DNA from: Chloroflexia bacterium
GTDB lineage: Bacteria > Chloroflexota > Chloroflexia > Thermomicrobiales > UBA6265
DNA length: 14,476 bases
Assembly (NCBI GenBank): GCA_013698285.1
Contig: JACCVE010000481.1
Span: 1-14,476 of the forward strand
Direction: 5' to 3'
The stretch's first letter is position 1. Each line of letters starts with the position of its first letter. Shown here piece after piece: positions 8,031 to 14,476 of this stretch. Made by a program: the position numbers and the translations under genes. Under the pieces are notes generated by a model. That model ran no database searches, was not told the DNA's origin, and worked only from the letters and a program-made list of their open reading frames with translations.

Positions 8031-8660
8031 GTGGACGCCAGCCGCGTCCGCTACGGCCTCTACCTCCGTCCCGACCCGGCGACGTGCCGGGCCCAAGCCG
8101 CCATGCACGACCTGCTCGAACGGCAGTATGGTCTCCGGGTCGCCGGGCGGTTCATGCCGCACGCCACGGTGAAGGGATTCTTCCGCTCCGACGCTCCGCC
8201 GGCGGAGATGGTCACCCGGTTGGACGCCGCCCTGGAAGGGCAGGCGGCGTTCCCGGTCACGAACCGGGGCCCGATCCGCTACGGCCCGACCTCGATCGTC
8301 CTTGATGTCCACCACGACGAATCCGGCGAGCGCAACGAACCCTTCCAGGCCCTCCACGAGGCCGTCCTGAGGGCGCTCCTGCCGCTCGTCCGGCCCGATT
8401 GTGGCTTCACCCGCATCGAGGGGCTCGGGGACCGCTTCCATGCCCACCTGACGCTGGCGATGGCCGACCTGCCACCGTGGCTAGGGGAGGAGATGCTCGC
8501 ATTCATCTGGGACCTCGGCCCAGTCGGACCGCGCCGGTTCACGGCCGACACCCTCCACCTCTTCGCGTTCCGGAGCGATTCCTGGGCGGGCGCCTGGTGG
8601 GAGACGATGACCTGGGCGCCGCTGCACGGTTGGCGCCTCCCCCCAGGGAACGCGTCATGA
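8031..8660 (+). CDS. 2H phosphoesterase / 2'-5' RNA ligase superfamily protein
   Basis: The superfamily hydrolyses or transfers 2',3'-cyclic or 2'-5' phosphodiesters using two H-x-T motifs that face each other. Both are visible: HATV at residues 44-47 and HLTL at 139-142, about 95 residues apart as expected for a single 2H domain. The domain opens RYGLYLRPDP, like the first strand of the family. Counted from GTG 8031 the protein has 209 residues. I prefer this start because the domain begins about six residues later and the codons upstream are poorer in G/C at third positions. GTG 7965, with GGGGG 7 nt upstream, is a real alternative that adds 22 residues. A TTG at 7908 would overlap the end of the second DinB gene. 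The RNA or nucleotide substrate cannot be inferred. Confidence 0.75.
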   Translation: MDASRVRYGLYLRPDPATCRAQAAMHDLLERQYGLRVAGRFMPHATVKGFFRSDAPPAEMVTRLDAALEGQAAFPVTNRGPIRYGPTSIVLDVHHDESGERNEPFQALHEAVLRALLPLVRPDCGFTRIEGLGDRFHAHLTLAMADLPPWLGEEMLAFIWDLGPVGPRRFTADTLHLFAFRSDSWAGAWWETMTWAPLHGWRLPPGNAS

Positions 8661-8755
8661 GTGGCGAGACGGTGCGGACGATGGGGACGGATCATCCGCT
8701 TGCCCCGTTCGACGGCATCGTGAGCGCCGGGCACGGGGGCGCCGTTCCGGGGTAG
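8657..8755 (+). CDS. Possible 32-residue small ORF between the 2H gene and murI
   Basis: An ATG at 8657 overlaps the 2H stop codon in the ATGA arrangement typical of translational coupling. AGGGAA (8645-8650) sits 6 nt upstream. The frame runs 32 codons to TAG at 8753-8755, beginning MSGETVRTMGTDHPLAPFDG. About 84% of its third positions are G or C. It ends 10 nt before the murI start. The product has no recognisable domain. In such GC-rich DNA a 32-codon frame can arise by chance, and it may only serve to carry ribosomes towards murI. Confidence 0.25.
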   Translation: MSGETVRTMGTDHPLAPFDGIVSAGHGGAVPG

Positions 8756-8758
8756 CCT
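8753..8758 (+). promoter_or_regulatory. Possible -10 element for leaderless murI transcript
   Basis: TAGCCT fits the TANNNT -10 pattern and ends 7 nt before the murI ATG at 8766. This is the spacing at which high-GC bacteria often start leaderless messages. No TTGAC-like -35 is visible at the right distance. The same bases hold the stop of the small ORF, so the match may be coincidental. Confidence 0.25.
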
Positions 8759-8765
8759 TAGCACC

Positions 8766-9563
8766 ATGGGTGCGGACGGCATGATCGGGATGTTTGACTC
8801 GGGGCTGGGTGGCCTCAGTGTGCTGCGCGATGTCCGCGCCGCCCTGCCCGCCGAGGACATCCTCTATTACGCCGACAGTGCCTACTGTCCCTACGGCGAG
8901 CGAGACGACGCCGAGATCATCGCCCGCTCGGCCCTCATCACCAGAGCGCTGCTCGAACGGGGCGCCAAGGTCGTGATCGTCGCCTGCAACACGGCGACGT
9001 CAGTCGCGCTGATGACGCTGAGGGCGACGACCGACGTGCCGATCATCGGCCTGGTCCCGGCGGTCAAACCGGCGGTCGCGAACAGTCCCGGGGGCCGGGT
9101 CGGCGTCCTGGCCACCCCACGCACCGTCGAGGGGCGGATGCTGGCCGACCTGATCGCCGCCCACCGGGGGGATGCCCGCGTCGTGACCGTTCCCGCTCCC
9201 GGCCTGGCCGACCTCGTCGAATCCGGCCACGTGTCCGGCCCCCTGGTCGACGGCCTCCTCCATCCCCTCCTGGCCCCACTCCACGCGGCCCAGATCGACA
9301 CCCTGGTGCTGGGCTGCACTCACTACCCGTTCCTGCGCCGAGCCCTGACCGCCCACCTGGGACCCGAGGTCCACATCACCGACAGCGGCGAGGCAATCGC
9401 GCGCCGGGCGAGTTCGGTCCTGGCCGAGATGGGTGCGGGACGGCAACCCGGCACCGACATTGGCTCGACCCACCTCCTGACGAGCGGCGACCAGGACCAC
9501 GTCGGCACCGTTGCGGCGCGGTTGTTGGGACGGTCGCTGCCGGTCGAGCGGTTGACGCTGTGA
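8766..9563 (+). CDS. murI: Glutamate racemase
   Basis: MurI converts L-glutamate to D-glutamate, the residue added by MurD in cytoplasmic peptidoglycan precursor synthesis. It is cofactor-independent and uses two Cys as acid/base. The product is 265 residues, normal length. It shows GMFDSGLGGLSV (8-19, with the substrate-binding Asp-Ser), YYADSAYCPYGER (34-46), the first catalytic Cys74 in VACNTATS, and the second Cys184 in LGCTHYPFL. DSGEAIARR near residue 206 is also typical. The ATG at 8766 is the first candidate. A second ATG 15 nt downstream (8781) would start MIGMFDSG and fits many family members equally well. The Shine-Dalgarno is poor (GGGGTAG at 8750-8756). With the L,D-transpeptidase upstream, this makes two peptidoglycan-related genes in the same stretch. 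Confidence 0.95.
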   Translation: MGADGMIGMFDSGLGGLSVLRDVRAALPAEDILYYADSAYCPYGERDDAEIIARSALITRALLERGAKVVIVACNTATSVALMTLRATTDVPIIGLVPAVKPAVANSPGGRVGVLATPRTVEGRMLADLIAAHRGDARVVTVPAPGLADLVESGHVSGPLVDGLLHPLLAPLHAAQIDTLVLGCTHYPFLRRALTAHLGPEVHITDSGEAIARRASSVLAEMGAGRQPGTDIGSTHLLTSGDQDHVGTVAARLLGRSLPVERLTL

Positions 9564-9609
9564 AAATGTTCGGTCGCGATGCGGTGTTGTGGCCCACGAA
9601 CCCGTCCAC

Positions 9610-9734
9610 TGAACGACGCAACGTTCTGTAGGGGCGCCGCTTGCCGTGTCCGGTTGTCAATATGCCTTCCACACCGTGATTGGACACACCAAAGCAGGGA
9701 ACAGCGAGCAGCGTACCTACAGAACGGTCGTCCA
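9610..9734. repeat. Long imperfect inverted repeat, about 125 bp
   Basis: The core arms CGTTCTGTAGG (9622-9632) and CCTACAGAACG (9716-9726) are perfect 11-bp complements. Inwards, after two unpaired or wobble positions, CGCCGCTTGC (9635-9644) pairs with GCGAGCAGCG (9704-9713), with one mismatch and one G.T. Further in, GTGTCC (9646-9651) can pair with GGACAC (9682-9687). Outwards, past a 4-nt bulge, TGAACGAC (9610-9617) pairs with GTCGTCCA (9727-9734) at 7 of 8 positions. The short direct repeat CGTCCAC occurs at 9603-9609 and 9729-9735. It could be a decayed non-autonomous mobile element, a structured RNA or a terminator-like structure. Confidence 0.6.
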
Positions 9735-9808
9735 CATCTGAACCACGGTGACCATGTACGGTGGCTCGGCAGTCCGAGACGAACGAAGCCCCGCAAACCC
9801 GATCACGA

Positions 9809-9844
9809 CGCGACGCGGCTCCAAAGCCATGAAGCCGCGTCGCG
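9809..9844. terminator. Perfect 12-bp hairpin between convergent genes
   Basis: CGCGACGCGGCT (9809-9820) is the exact complement of AGCCGCGTCGCG (9833-9844), with a 12-nt loop. It lies 36 bp beyond the permease stop and could end transcription from either side, though no T-run follows on either strand. The heptamer GATCACG occurs as a direct repeat at 9801-9807 and again at 9844-9850, overlapping the last base of the stem. Confidence 0.5.
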
Positions 9845-9880
9845 ATCACGTTCCATTCTCCGACGGCTCATGATCGGGAA

Positions 9881-10819
<939 letters not shown>

Positions 10820-10821
10820 CG

Positions 10822-11781
10822 TTACTCCTCCTCGAAATTGAGCAGGCGGGTGTAGAGGAAGACCATGAAGGCGATCAAGAGGAAGATGATCACCGCGGCG
10901 GCCGAGCCCCGCCCGAGCCGCTGGAAGCCGACCAGCACGTCCCTGGCGTAGACCGCGACGGTCTGGGTCTGGGGTGAGGCGCCGGTCAGGACATAGGGCA
11001 GGTCGAAGATTCGGAAGGCGTCCATGGTCCGGAAGATCAGGGCGACCAGGAGGGCCGGCCGGACCAGGGGCAGCGTGATCTGCCAGAACTGCTGGGCGCG
11101 GCTGGCGCCATCGACGGTCGAGGCCTCGTAGACGTCGGTGGGGATGATCTGGAGGCCCGCCAGGAGGAGCAAGGCCATGAACGGGGTGGTCTTCCAGACA
11201 TCGACGGCGACCATGGCCGCGAAGGCGGTGTTCGAGCCGGCCAGCCAGGCGATCTTCTCGTCGATGATGTGCAGCTTATTGACGAGCACGTCGTTGATGA
11301 TGCCGAAGATATCGTGGAACATCCACTGCCACATCAGGGCGGAGACGACGGTCGGGATGGCCCAGGGCACCAACATCGAGGTCCGCATCGCGGTCCGGCC
11401 CCGGAAGTTGGAGTTGATGACCAGGGCGATGATCATCCCTGCCACCAACTCGATCCCGACTGACGAGATGGTGAAGAACACCGTCCGACGCAAGGCATCG
11501 ATGAAGTCGGAATCCGACAAGATCGTCCGATAATTCTGGAGACCGAGGTACCCGACCGTGTTGGTGCTCCCCAGCCTGGCGTTGGTCAGGCTGAGCCGGA
11601 ACGTCTCATAGAGGGGATAGAAGGCGACGAGGGCGACGATGAGAACGCTGGGGGCCACCAGCATCCAGGCGAAGCGCTCACGACGTCGTTCGTAGGCACT
11701 CTCGGAGGCGGCGAAGCGGCCCTGTCGGCGGCGACGGGACGGCGATGGCGCGAGGGGCAAGGCTTCGGGCTGGACGCTCAT
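10822..11781 (-). CDS. Carbohydrate ABC transporter permease, MalF type
   Basis: This is the first membrane subunit of the sugar importer. The product is 319 residues. A basic cytoplasmic N-terminus (SRRRRQGR.., residues 15-22) is followed by membrane segments near 39-60, 101-123, 137-158, 188-211, 242-262 and 291-311. The EAA loop reads YEASTVDGASRAQQFWQITLP (218-238), with Gly225 and the final LP. There is no large periplasmic insertion like that of E. coli MalF, as is usual outside enterobacteria. I chose ATG 11781 because GGGAG lies 5 nt upstream. A GTG two codons earlier (11787) overlaps that site and is less likely. A 79-bp gap containing a strong hairpin separates it from the binding-protein gene upstream. 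Confidence 0.93.
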   Translation of the reverse strand: MSVQPEALPLAPSPSRRRRQGRFAASESAYERRRERFAWMLVAPSVLIVALVAFYPLYETFRLSLTNARLGSTNTVGYLGLQNYRTILSDSDFIDALRRTVFFTISSVGIELVAGMIIALVINSNFRGRTAMRTSMLVPWAIPTVVSALMWQWMFHDIFGIINDVLVNKLHIIDEKIAWLAGSNTAFAAMVAVDVWKTTPFMALLLLAGLQIIPTDVYEASTVDGASRAQQFWQITLPLVRPALLVALIFRTMDAFRIFDLPYVLTGASPQTQTVAVYARDVLVGFQRLGRGSAAAVIIFLLIAFMVFLYTRLLNFEEE

Positions 11782-11800
11782 GGTCACTCCCAGGATAGGC

Positions 11801-11856
11801 GGTGCCGGGCAGAGCCTACGCTCCGCCCGGCACCTCGGTTCTCGGTGTCTGCCCGG
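11801..11856 (-). promoter_or_regulatory. Intercistronic stem-loop with two alternative pairings
   Basis: On either strand GGTGCCGGGC (11801-11810) pairs perfectly with GCCCGGCACC (11825-11834). A 1-nt mismatch, 3 more pairs and a 6-nt loop follow inwards. The bases CCGGGCAGA (11805-11813) can instead pair perfectly with TCTGCCCGG (11848-11856), so the two structures exclude each other. The element lies in the 79-bp gap after the binding-protein stop. Its likely roles are protecting the upstream message from 3' decay, so that binding protein is made in excess over permeases, or partial termination. The REP elements between E. coli malE and malF are a known parallel. Confidence 0.6.
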
Positions 11857-11860
11857 GAGC

Positions 11861-13330
11861 CTAGAGCTCTGAGAGCAGGGTCTCCATGTCGGCGGCCATC
11901 TCCTCGACGGTCGAGGCGGCGTCGGCGCCGGTCAGGATGCCGTTCACACCCTGGTAGAAGATCGAGGACAACTCCGGGTACAGCACGCTCGACGGCGTGG
12001 ACGGCCGGGCCACGGCGCCATTCTGGAAGACGTCCAGCAGACGCTCGTAGAATGGGTTCGCCGCCAGGACATCGGCGTCCGAGTAGAGATCGGGGATCGT
12101 CGGCAGAAGGCTGAGCTCGATCGCGTAACCCTTCTGGACGGCCGGGCTGGTCATGAACTTGGCGAATTCCTTCGCCGCGTCCTGGGCCTCGGAGTAAGTC
12201 GAGACCATCATCTGCCAGCCGCCGAGGGTGTCGGCATTGCGGGCGCCCTCGCCGGTGCCGGCCGGGAGCACCACGACGTCGAACTTGTCGGCGATCACCG
12301 GGACCTCGCCGGTCGCGGCGTCCGGGTTCTGCCCCAGGGAGTAGGCGTACGGCCAGTTGCGCATGAAGGCAGCATTGCCGACCTGCCACACCCCGCGGCC
12401 ATCCTCCTCCTTATAGGTCGTGACGCCCTCTGGGGAGATCGTGTTGACCCAACCGGCGGCTTGGCCCAGGATGGCGACGGCCTTCTCGTTGTTGAGGGTG
12501 ACGGTCCCATCGGCGTCGACGATCTCGCCGCCGCCGTTGGAGGCGACCCACTCCAGCGCGTTGCAGGTCAGACCCTCGTAGGAGGCACCCTGGAAGACGA
12601 AGCCCTGGAAGTCCGGCGTAGTCGCCCGCTCCCCCTCTTGGATCGTCTGGGCCATGCTCTGCAGCTCGTCCCACGTCGCGGGCGGCGCCTCGAAGCCGTA
12701 CTTCTCGAGCAGGTCCGTGCGGTAGTAGAGCAGGCCGGCGTCGGTGTACCAAGGGATACCGACCAACTTGCCGTCGACGGTGTTGTTCTGGACGATGCGC
12801 TCGATGTATTCGACCCCCTGCGAGGCCAGGACATCCGTCAGGTCGATAGCGTGCGCCGCGACGACGCCGGCGTCGATCACGTCGATCATGACTACGTCGA
12901 TGTCGGCGGACTCGGCACTGAAGCTCTGGAGGTACTGGGTCAGCCGCTCATCAGTCGCTGTCGGGCCGGAGATGCGCTCGACGACGATGCCGGTCGCCTC
13001 GCTGAACTTGGCGATCATGGCCTCTTCGAAGGGCACGCCCGGGCCATCGTTGCCGAGGATCGCGGTGATCTCCTGGCCGGTCAGGTCCGTCCGCAGGTCG
13101 GTCGGGACCGGGACGGTGGAGCCGACCTCGACGCCGGCGGCGGGGGTCGCGTCCTGGGCCCATGCCCGACGCGGGCCGTTGGCGAAGAGGGCCAACGTCG
13201 CGGCACCGATGCCGGCGGCGGCGCCCTGCTGCAGCATCTCGCGACGGGTGATCTCACCCCGGCTCATCTTGCCGAAGAGGCGGGCCATCTTGATGCGCTC
13301 GTTGTCTCGCTTCTGGATCTCGTTCTGCAC
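11861..13330 (-). CDS. Sugar ABC transporter substrate-binding protein, Tat-type signal
   Basis: This is a family 1 extracellular solute-binding protein that captures the sugar outside the membrane and delivers it to the two permeases. The product is 489 residues, long for the family because of the leader. It has a twin-arginine signal: Arg29-Arg30 in ITRREML, a hydrophobic stretch about 36-50, and likely cleavage after AWA at 56-58. There is no lipobox Cys, so it is either released or held some other way. The mature part contains typical blocks: IDVVMIDVIDAG, GIPWYTDAGLLYYRTDLLEKYG and a late TPSSVLYPELSSIF. These resemble trehalose/maltose-type proteins, but the ligand is not proven. The start is GTG 13330, with AAGGAG 7 nt upstream. 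It is first in the operon; a good promoter lies about 150 bp upstream. Confidence 0.93.
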   Translation of the reverse strand: MQNEIQKRDNERIKMARLFGKMSRGEITRREMLQQGAAAGIGAATLALFANGPRRAWAQDATPAAGVEVGSTVPVPTDLRTDLTGQEITAILGNDGPGVPFEEAMIAKFSEATGIVVERISGPTATDERLTQYLQSFSAESADIDVVMIDVIDAGVVAAHAIDLTDVLASQGVEYIERIVQNNTVDGKLVGIPWYTDAGLLYYRTDLLEKYGFEAPPATWDELQSMAQTIQEGERATTPDFQGFVFQGASYEGLTCNALEWVASNGGGEIVDADGTVTLNNEKAVAILGQAAGWVNTISPEGVTTYKEEDGRGVWQVGNAAFMRNWPYAYSLGQNPDAATGEVPVIADKFDVVVLPAGTGEGARNADTLGGWQMMVSTYSEAQDAAKEFAKFMTSPAVQKGYAIELSLLPTIPDLYSDADVLAANPFYERLLDVFQNGAVARPSTPSSVLYPELSSIFYQGVNGILTGADAASTVEEMAADMETLLSEL

Positions 13331-13481
13331 GCTGTCACTCCTTCATTGGAATCCGGTGGCCCGACATCGCTGTCCGGCGCTCGCGTCTCCGGCGATGGAC
13401 CGGGCAACGCCGCGCGGGACCAGACCACCCTCCGGCCCGGCATCCCCGCGTCCTTCGCGGACTCCGAGGCCGTAGGATGGC

Positions 13482-13510
13482 CTTATACAGGACCTTGGTC
13501 CGGCCGTCAA
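13482..13510 (-). promoter_or_regulatory. Sigma70-type promoter with operator-like repeat, sugar transporter operon
   Basis: Read on the minus strand, TTGACG (13505-13510) and TATAAG (13482-13487) are separated by exactly 17 bp, matching 5 of 6 consensus bases each. Transcription would begin near 13475, giving a leader of about 145 nt before the GTG at 13330. The spacer holds the inverted repeat GGACC-AA-GGTCC (13490-13501). A repressor bound there would block RNA polymerase, so sugar-responsive control is plausible. In the leader, CCGCG and CGCGG (13446-13460 area) can form a small hairpin. Confidence 0.7.
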
Positions 13511-13606
13511 GCGGGGGATGACCTTTGGGCGACCTGACGAGATGACCGTGGGCTCGAATGCCGCTCGCGTCATTTGGAGGACCGGACCAGACTATCTCCC
13601 GGGAGG

Positions 13607-13630
13607 GGGTTAGCCTTTTCAGGCGAACCC
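13607..13630 (-). terminator. Hairpin with GAAA tetraloop after the BtpA-family gene
   Basis: On the minus strand GGGTTCGCCT and AGGCTAACCC form a 10-bp stem with a single C.A mismatch, closed by a GAAA tetraloop in the RNA. It starts 26 nt after the stop of the BtpA-family gene. There is no U-run after it, so it may be a terminator or an mRNA 3'-end stabiliser. The perfect palindrome CTCCCGGGAG (13596-13605) follows directly. Confidence 0.5.
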
Positions 13631-13656
13631 AGATCCCTGACCGTGTACAGCTTTCC

Positions 13657-14476
13657 CTACTCGTTGCCTACCTCCCGTACAGCCGCCATCAGGGCGACGA
13701 CCCGGGCGGGGTCGACGGGGTTCCAGGTGATGCCGTCGCGCTTCAGGCTGGAGCCGACGACGGCGCCGTCGGCGTGGCGGAGCAGGGCGGCGGCGTTCTC
13801 GGCCCGGAAGCCGGTGTTGACCAGGACCGGCACGCCGCTCCCCGCCACCGCCCGGCTCACCTCGGCCAGGCCGGTGGCGTCGACCTCCTGGCCAGTGATC
13901 GGGCCGGAGACGCAGAGGGCGTCCGGGCCGGAGGAGAAGACGATCGAGCGGGCCACCTCGGCGATCGGGCGGGGGGCGAGCTGCGCCGCGAACTCGGCGT
14001 TGATGTTGAACAGCAGCCGGACCCCCTCGGCCCCGATCTCCCGGCGGTAGCGGAACGCGTCCCCCGCCGTGCGGACCCAGAGACCGAAGTCGCCGGCGAA
14101 GGCCCCGGCGTAGATCCCCCGGGCGAAGGCGGCCCCGGTCGCCGCCGCCACGGCCAGCGTCGCGCGCGGGTCCCAGAGGACATCGACCCCGAACGGGACC
14201 GAGACCTCGCCCCGGACGGAGGCGACGACGTCGGCCATCGCCGCGACGGATGCGAAGTCGGAATCGAGGCGGTAGGGTCGGTCGTTCTCGTTGCAGAACA
14301 TCACGGCGTGGACACCGCCCCGCTGCAGGGCGTCCAGGTCCCACCGGACCCCCTCCCGGATCGCCGCCATGCCCCCGGCGGCATCGTAGAGCGGCGTCCC
14401 CGGCAGGGCCCCGAGGTGGACCATCCCGATGATCGCCTTCGGCGCCCCGGTCAGGTCGTGGAGCCAGGATCGAGTC
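13657..14476 (-). CDS. BtpA/SgcQ-family TIM-barrel protein (5' end outside window)
   Basis: The frame is open from the stop (TAG, 13657-13659) to the right edge, so the gene is cut by the window. An internal ATG at 14424 is not the start: the 17 codons before it read ..WLHDLTGAPKAIIG and join the conserved opening IIGMVHLGALPGTP of the family. Other matches are GVDVLWDPRATLAVAAATGA, the block with DFGLWVRTAGDAFRYR, GPITGQEVD, VLVNTGF.AEN and DGAVVGSSLKRDG, the last resembling a TIM-barrel phosphate-binding site. BtpA was named for photosystem I biogenesis in cyanobacteria; SgcQ is a homologue in an E. coli sugar-related gene cluster. In a presumably non-photosynthetic bacterium beside a sugar importer, a carbohydrate or nucleoside role is more likely, but the activity is not established. 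A promoter lies between this gene and the importer, so they can be transcribed separately. Confidence 0.88.
   Translation of the reverse strand, partial: TRSWLHDLTGAPKAIIGMVHLGALPGTPLYDAAGGMAAIREGVRWDLDALQRGGVHAVMFCNENDRPYRLDSDFASVAAMADVVASVRGEVSVPFGVDVLWDPRATLAVAAATGAAFARGIYAGAFAGDFGLWVRTAGDAFRYRREIGAEGVRLLFNINAEFAAQLAPRPIAEVARSIVFSSGPDALCVSGPITGQEVDATGLAEVSRAVAGSGVPVLVNTGFRAENAAALLRHADGAVVGSSLKRDGITWNPVDPARVVALMAAVREVGNE

Larger units (their letters stand above)
9564..9880. other. Convergent intergenic region between murI and the sugar permease gene
   Basis: This 317-bp gap is visibly richer in A/T than its neighbours and contains no convincing gene. It contains a long imperfect inverted repeat (9610-9734), a small hairpin CTCGG/CCGAG (9765-9778) and a perfect 12-bp hairpin (9809-9844), described separately. 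Confidence 0.7.

Noticed and set aside
9610..9734. The inverted repeat as a tRNA or CRISPR repeat
   Set aside because: There is no cloverleaf with a T-loop or anticodon arm, no CCA end and no repeat-spacer periodicity. It is a single extended hairpin.
12461..13537. A 358-codon open frame antisense to the sugar-binding-protein gene
   Set aside because: The opposite strand encodes a clear solute-binding protein with a Tat signal and good Shine-Dalgarno. This frame also reads through its promoter.

Overview
The window is uniformly GC-rich, with strong G/C preference at third codon positions, dense gene packing and several GTG starts. The gene content fits a high-GC bacterium with peptidoglycan: Lon, a secreted YkuD-type L,D-transpeptidase, glutamate racemase, tandem DinB-like proteins, and a CUT1 sugar importer with a Tat-type binding protein. 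From general resemblance I would guess Chloroflexota, probably Thermomicrobia (Sphaerobacter-like). This rests on protein flavour, not on an rRNA or a database search. Layout: (1) 1-324 is the 3' end of an unrecognised gene running in from the left edge. A 34-bp tandem repeat overlaps its stop codon, followed by about 480 bp with no convincing gene. (2) lon (+) and recJ (-) are convergent; their stops are about 70 bp apart across GC-rich hairpins. (3) A divergent gap separates recJ from a secreted L,D-transpeptidase (+), which ends in a good hairpin plus a short T-run. (4) A co-directional (+) run holds two DinB-superfamily paralogues in tandem, a 2H phosphoesterase (2'-5' RNA ligase superfamily), a possible 32-codon ORF and murI. 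(5) A more A/T-rich 317-bp convergent gap holds a long imperfect inverted repeat (about 125 bp) and a perfect 12-bp hairpin. (6) On the minus strand lies a carbohydrate ABC importer operon (binding protein, then two permeases). It starts from a clear sigma70-type promoter with an operator-like inverted repeat in its spacer. (7) Upstream on the same strand a BtpA/SgcQ-family TIM-barrel gene runs off the right edge. How the genes work together: murI supplies D-glutamate for peptidoglycan and the L,D-transpeptidase modifies peptidoglycan outside the membrane. Lon (protein quality control) and RecJ (single-strand 5'-3' exonuclease) are housekeeping stress/repair functions. The binding protein and two permeases form one importer, but no ATPase gene is present here, so a shared MalK/UgpC-type ATPase elsewhere is expected. 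I see no CRISPR array, intact insertion sequence, phage module, toxin-antitoxin pair, rRNA or tRNA gene. I found no convincing undescribed multi-gene system. The most unusual non-coding signals are the long inverted repeat at 9610-9734, the alternative hairpins between the binding-protein and first permease genes, and the tandem repeat at 311-388.
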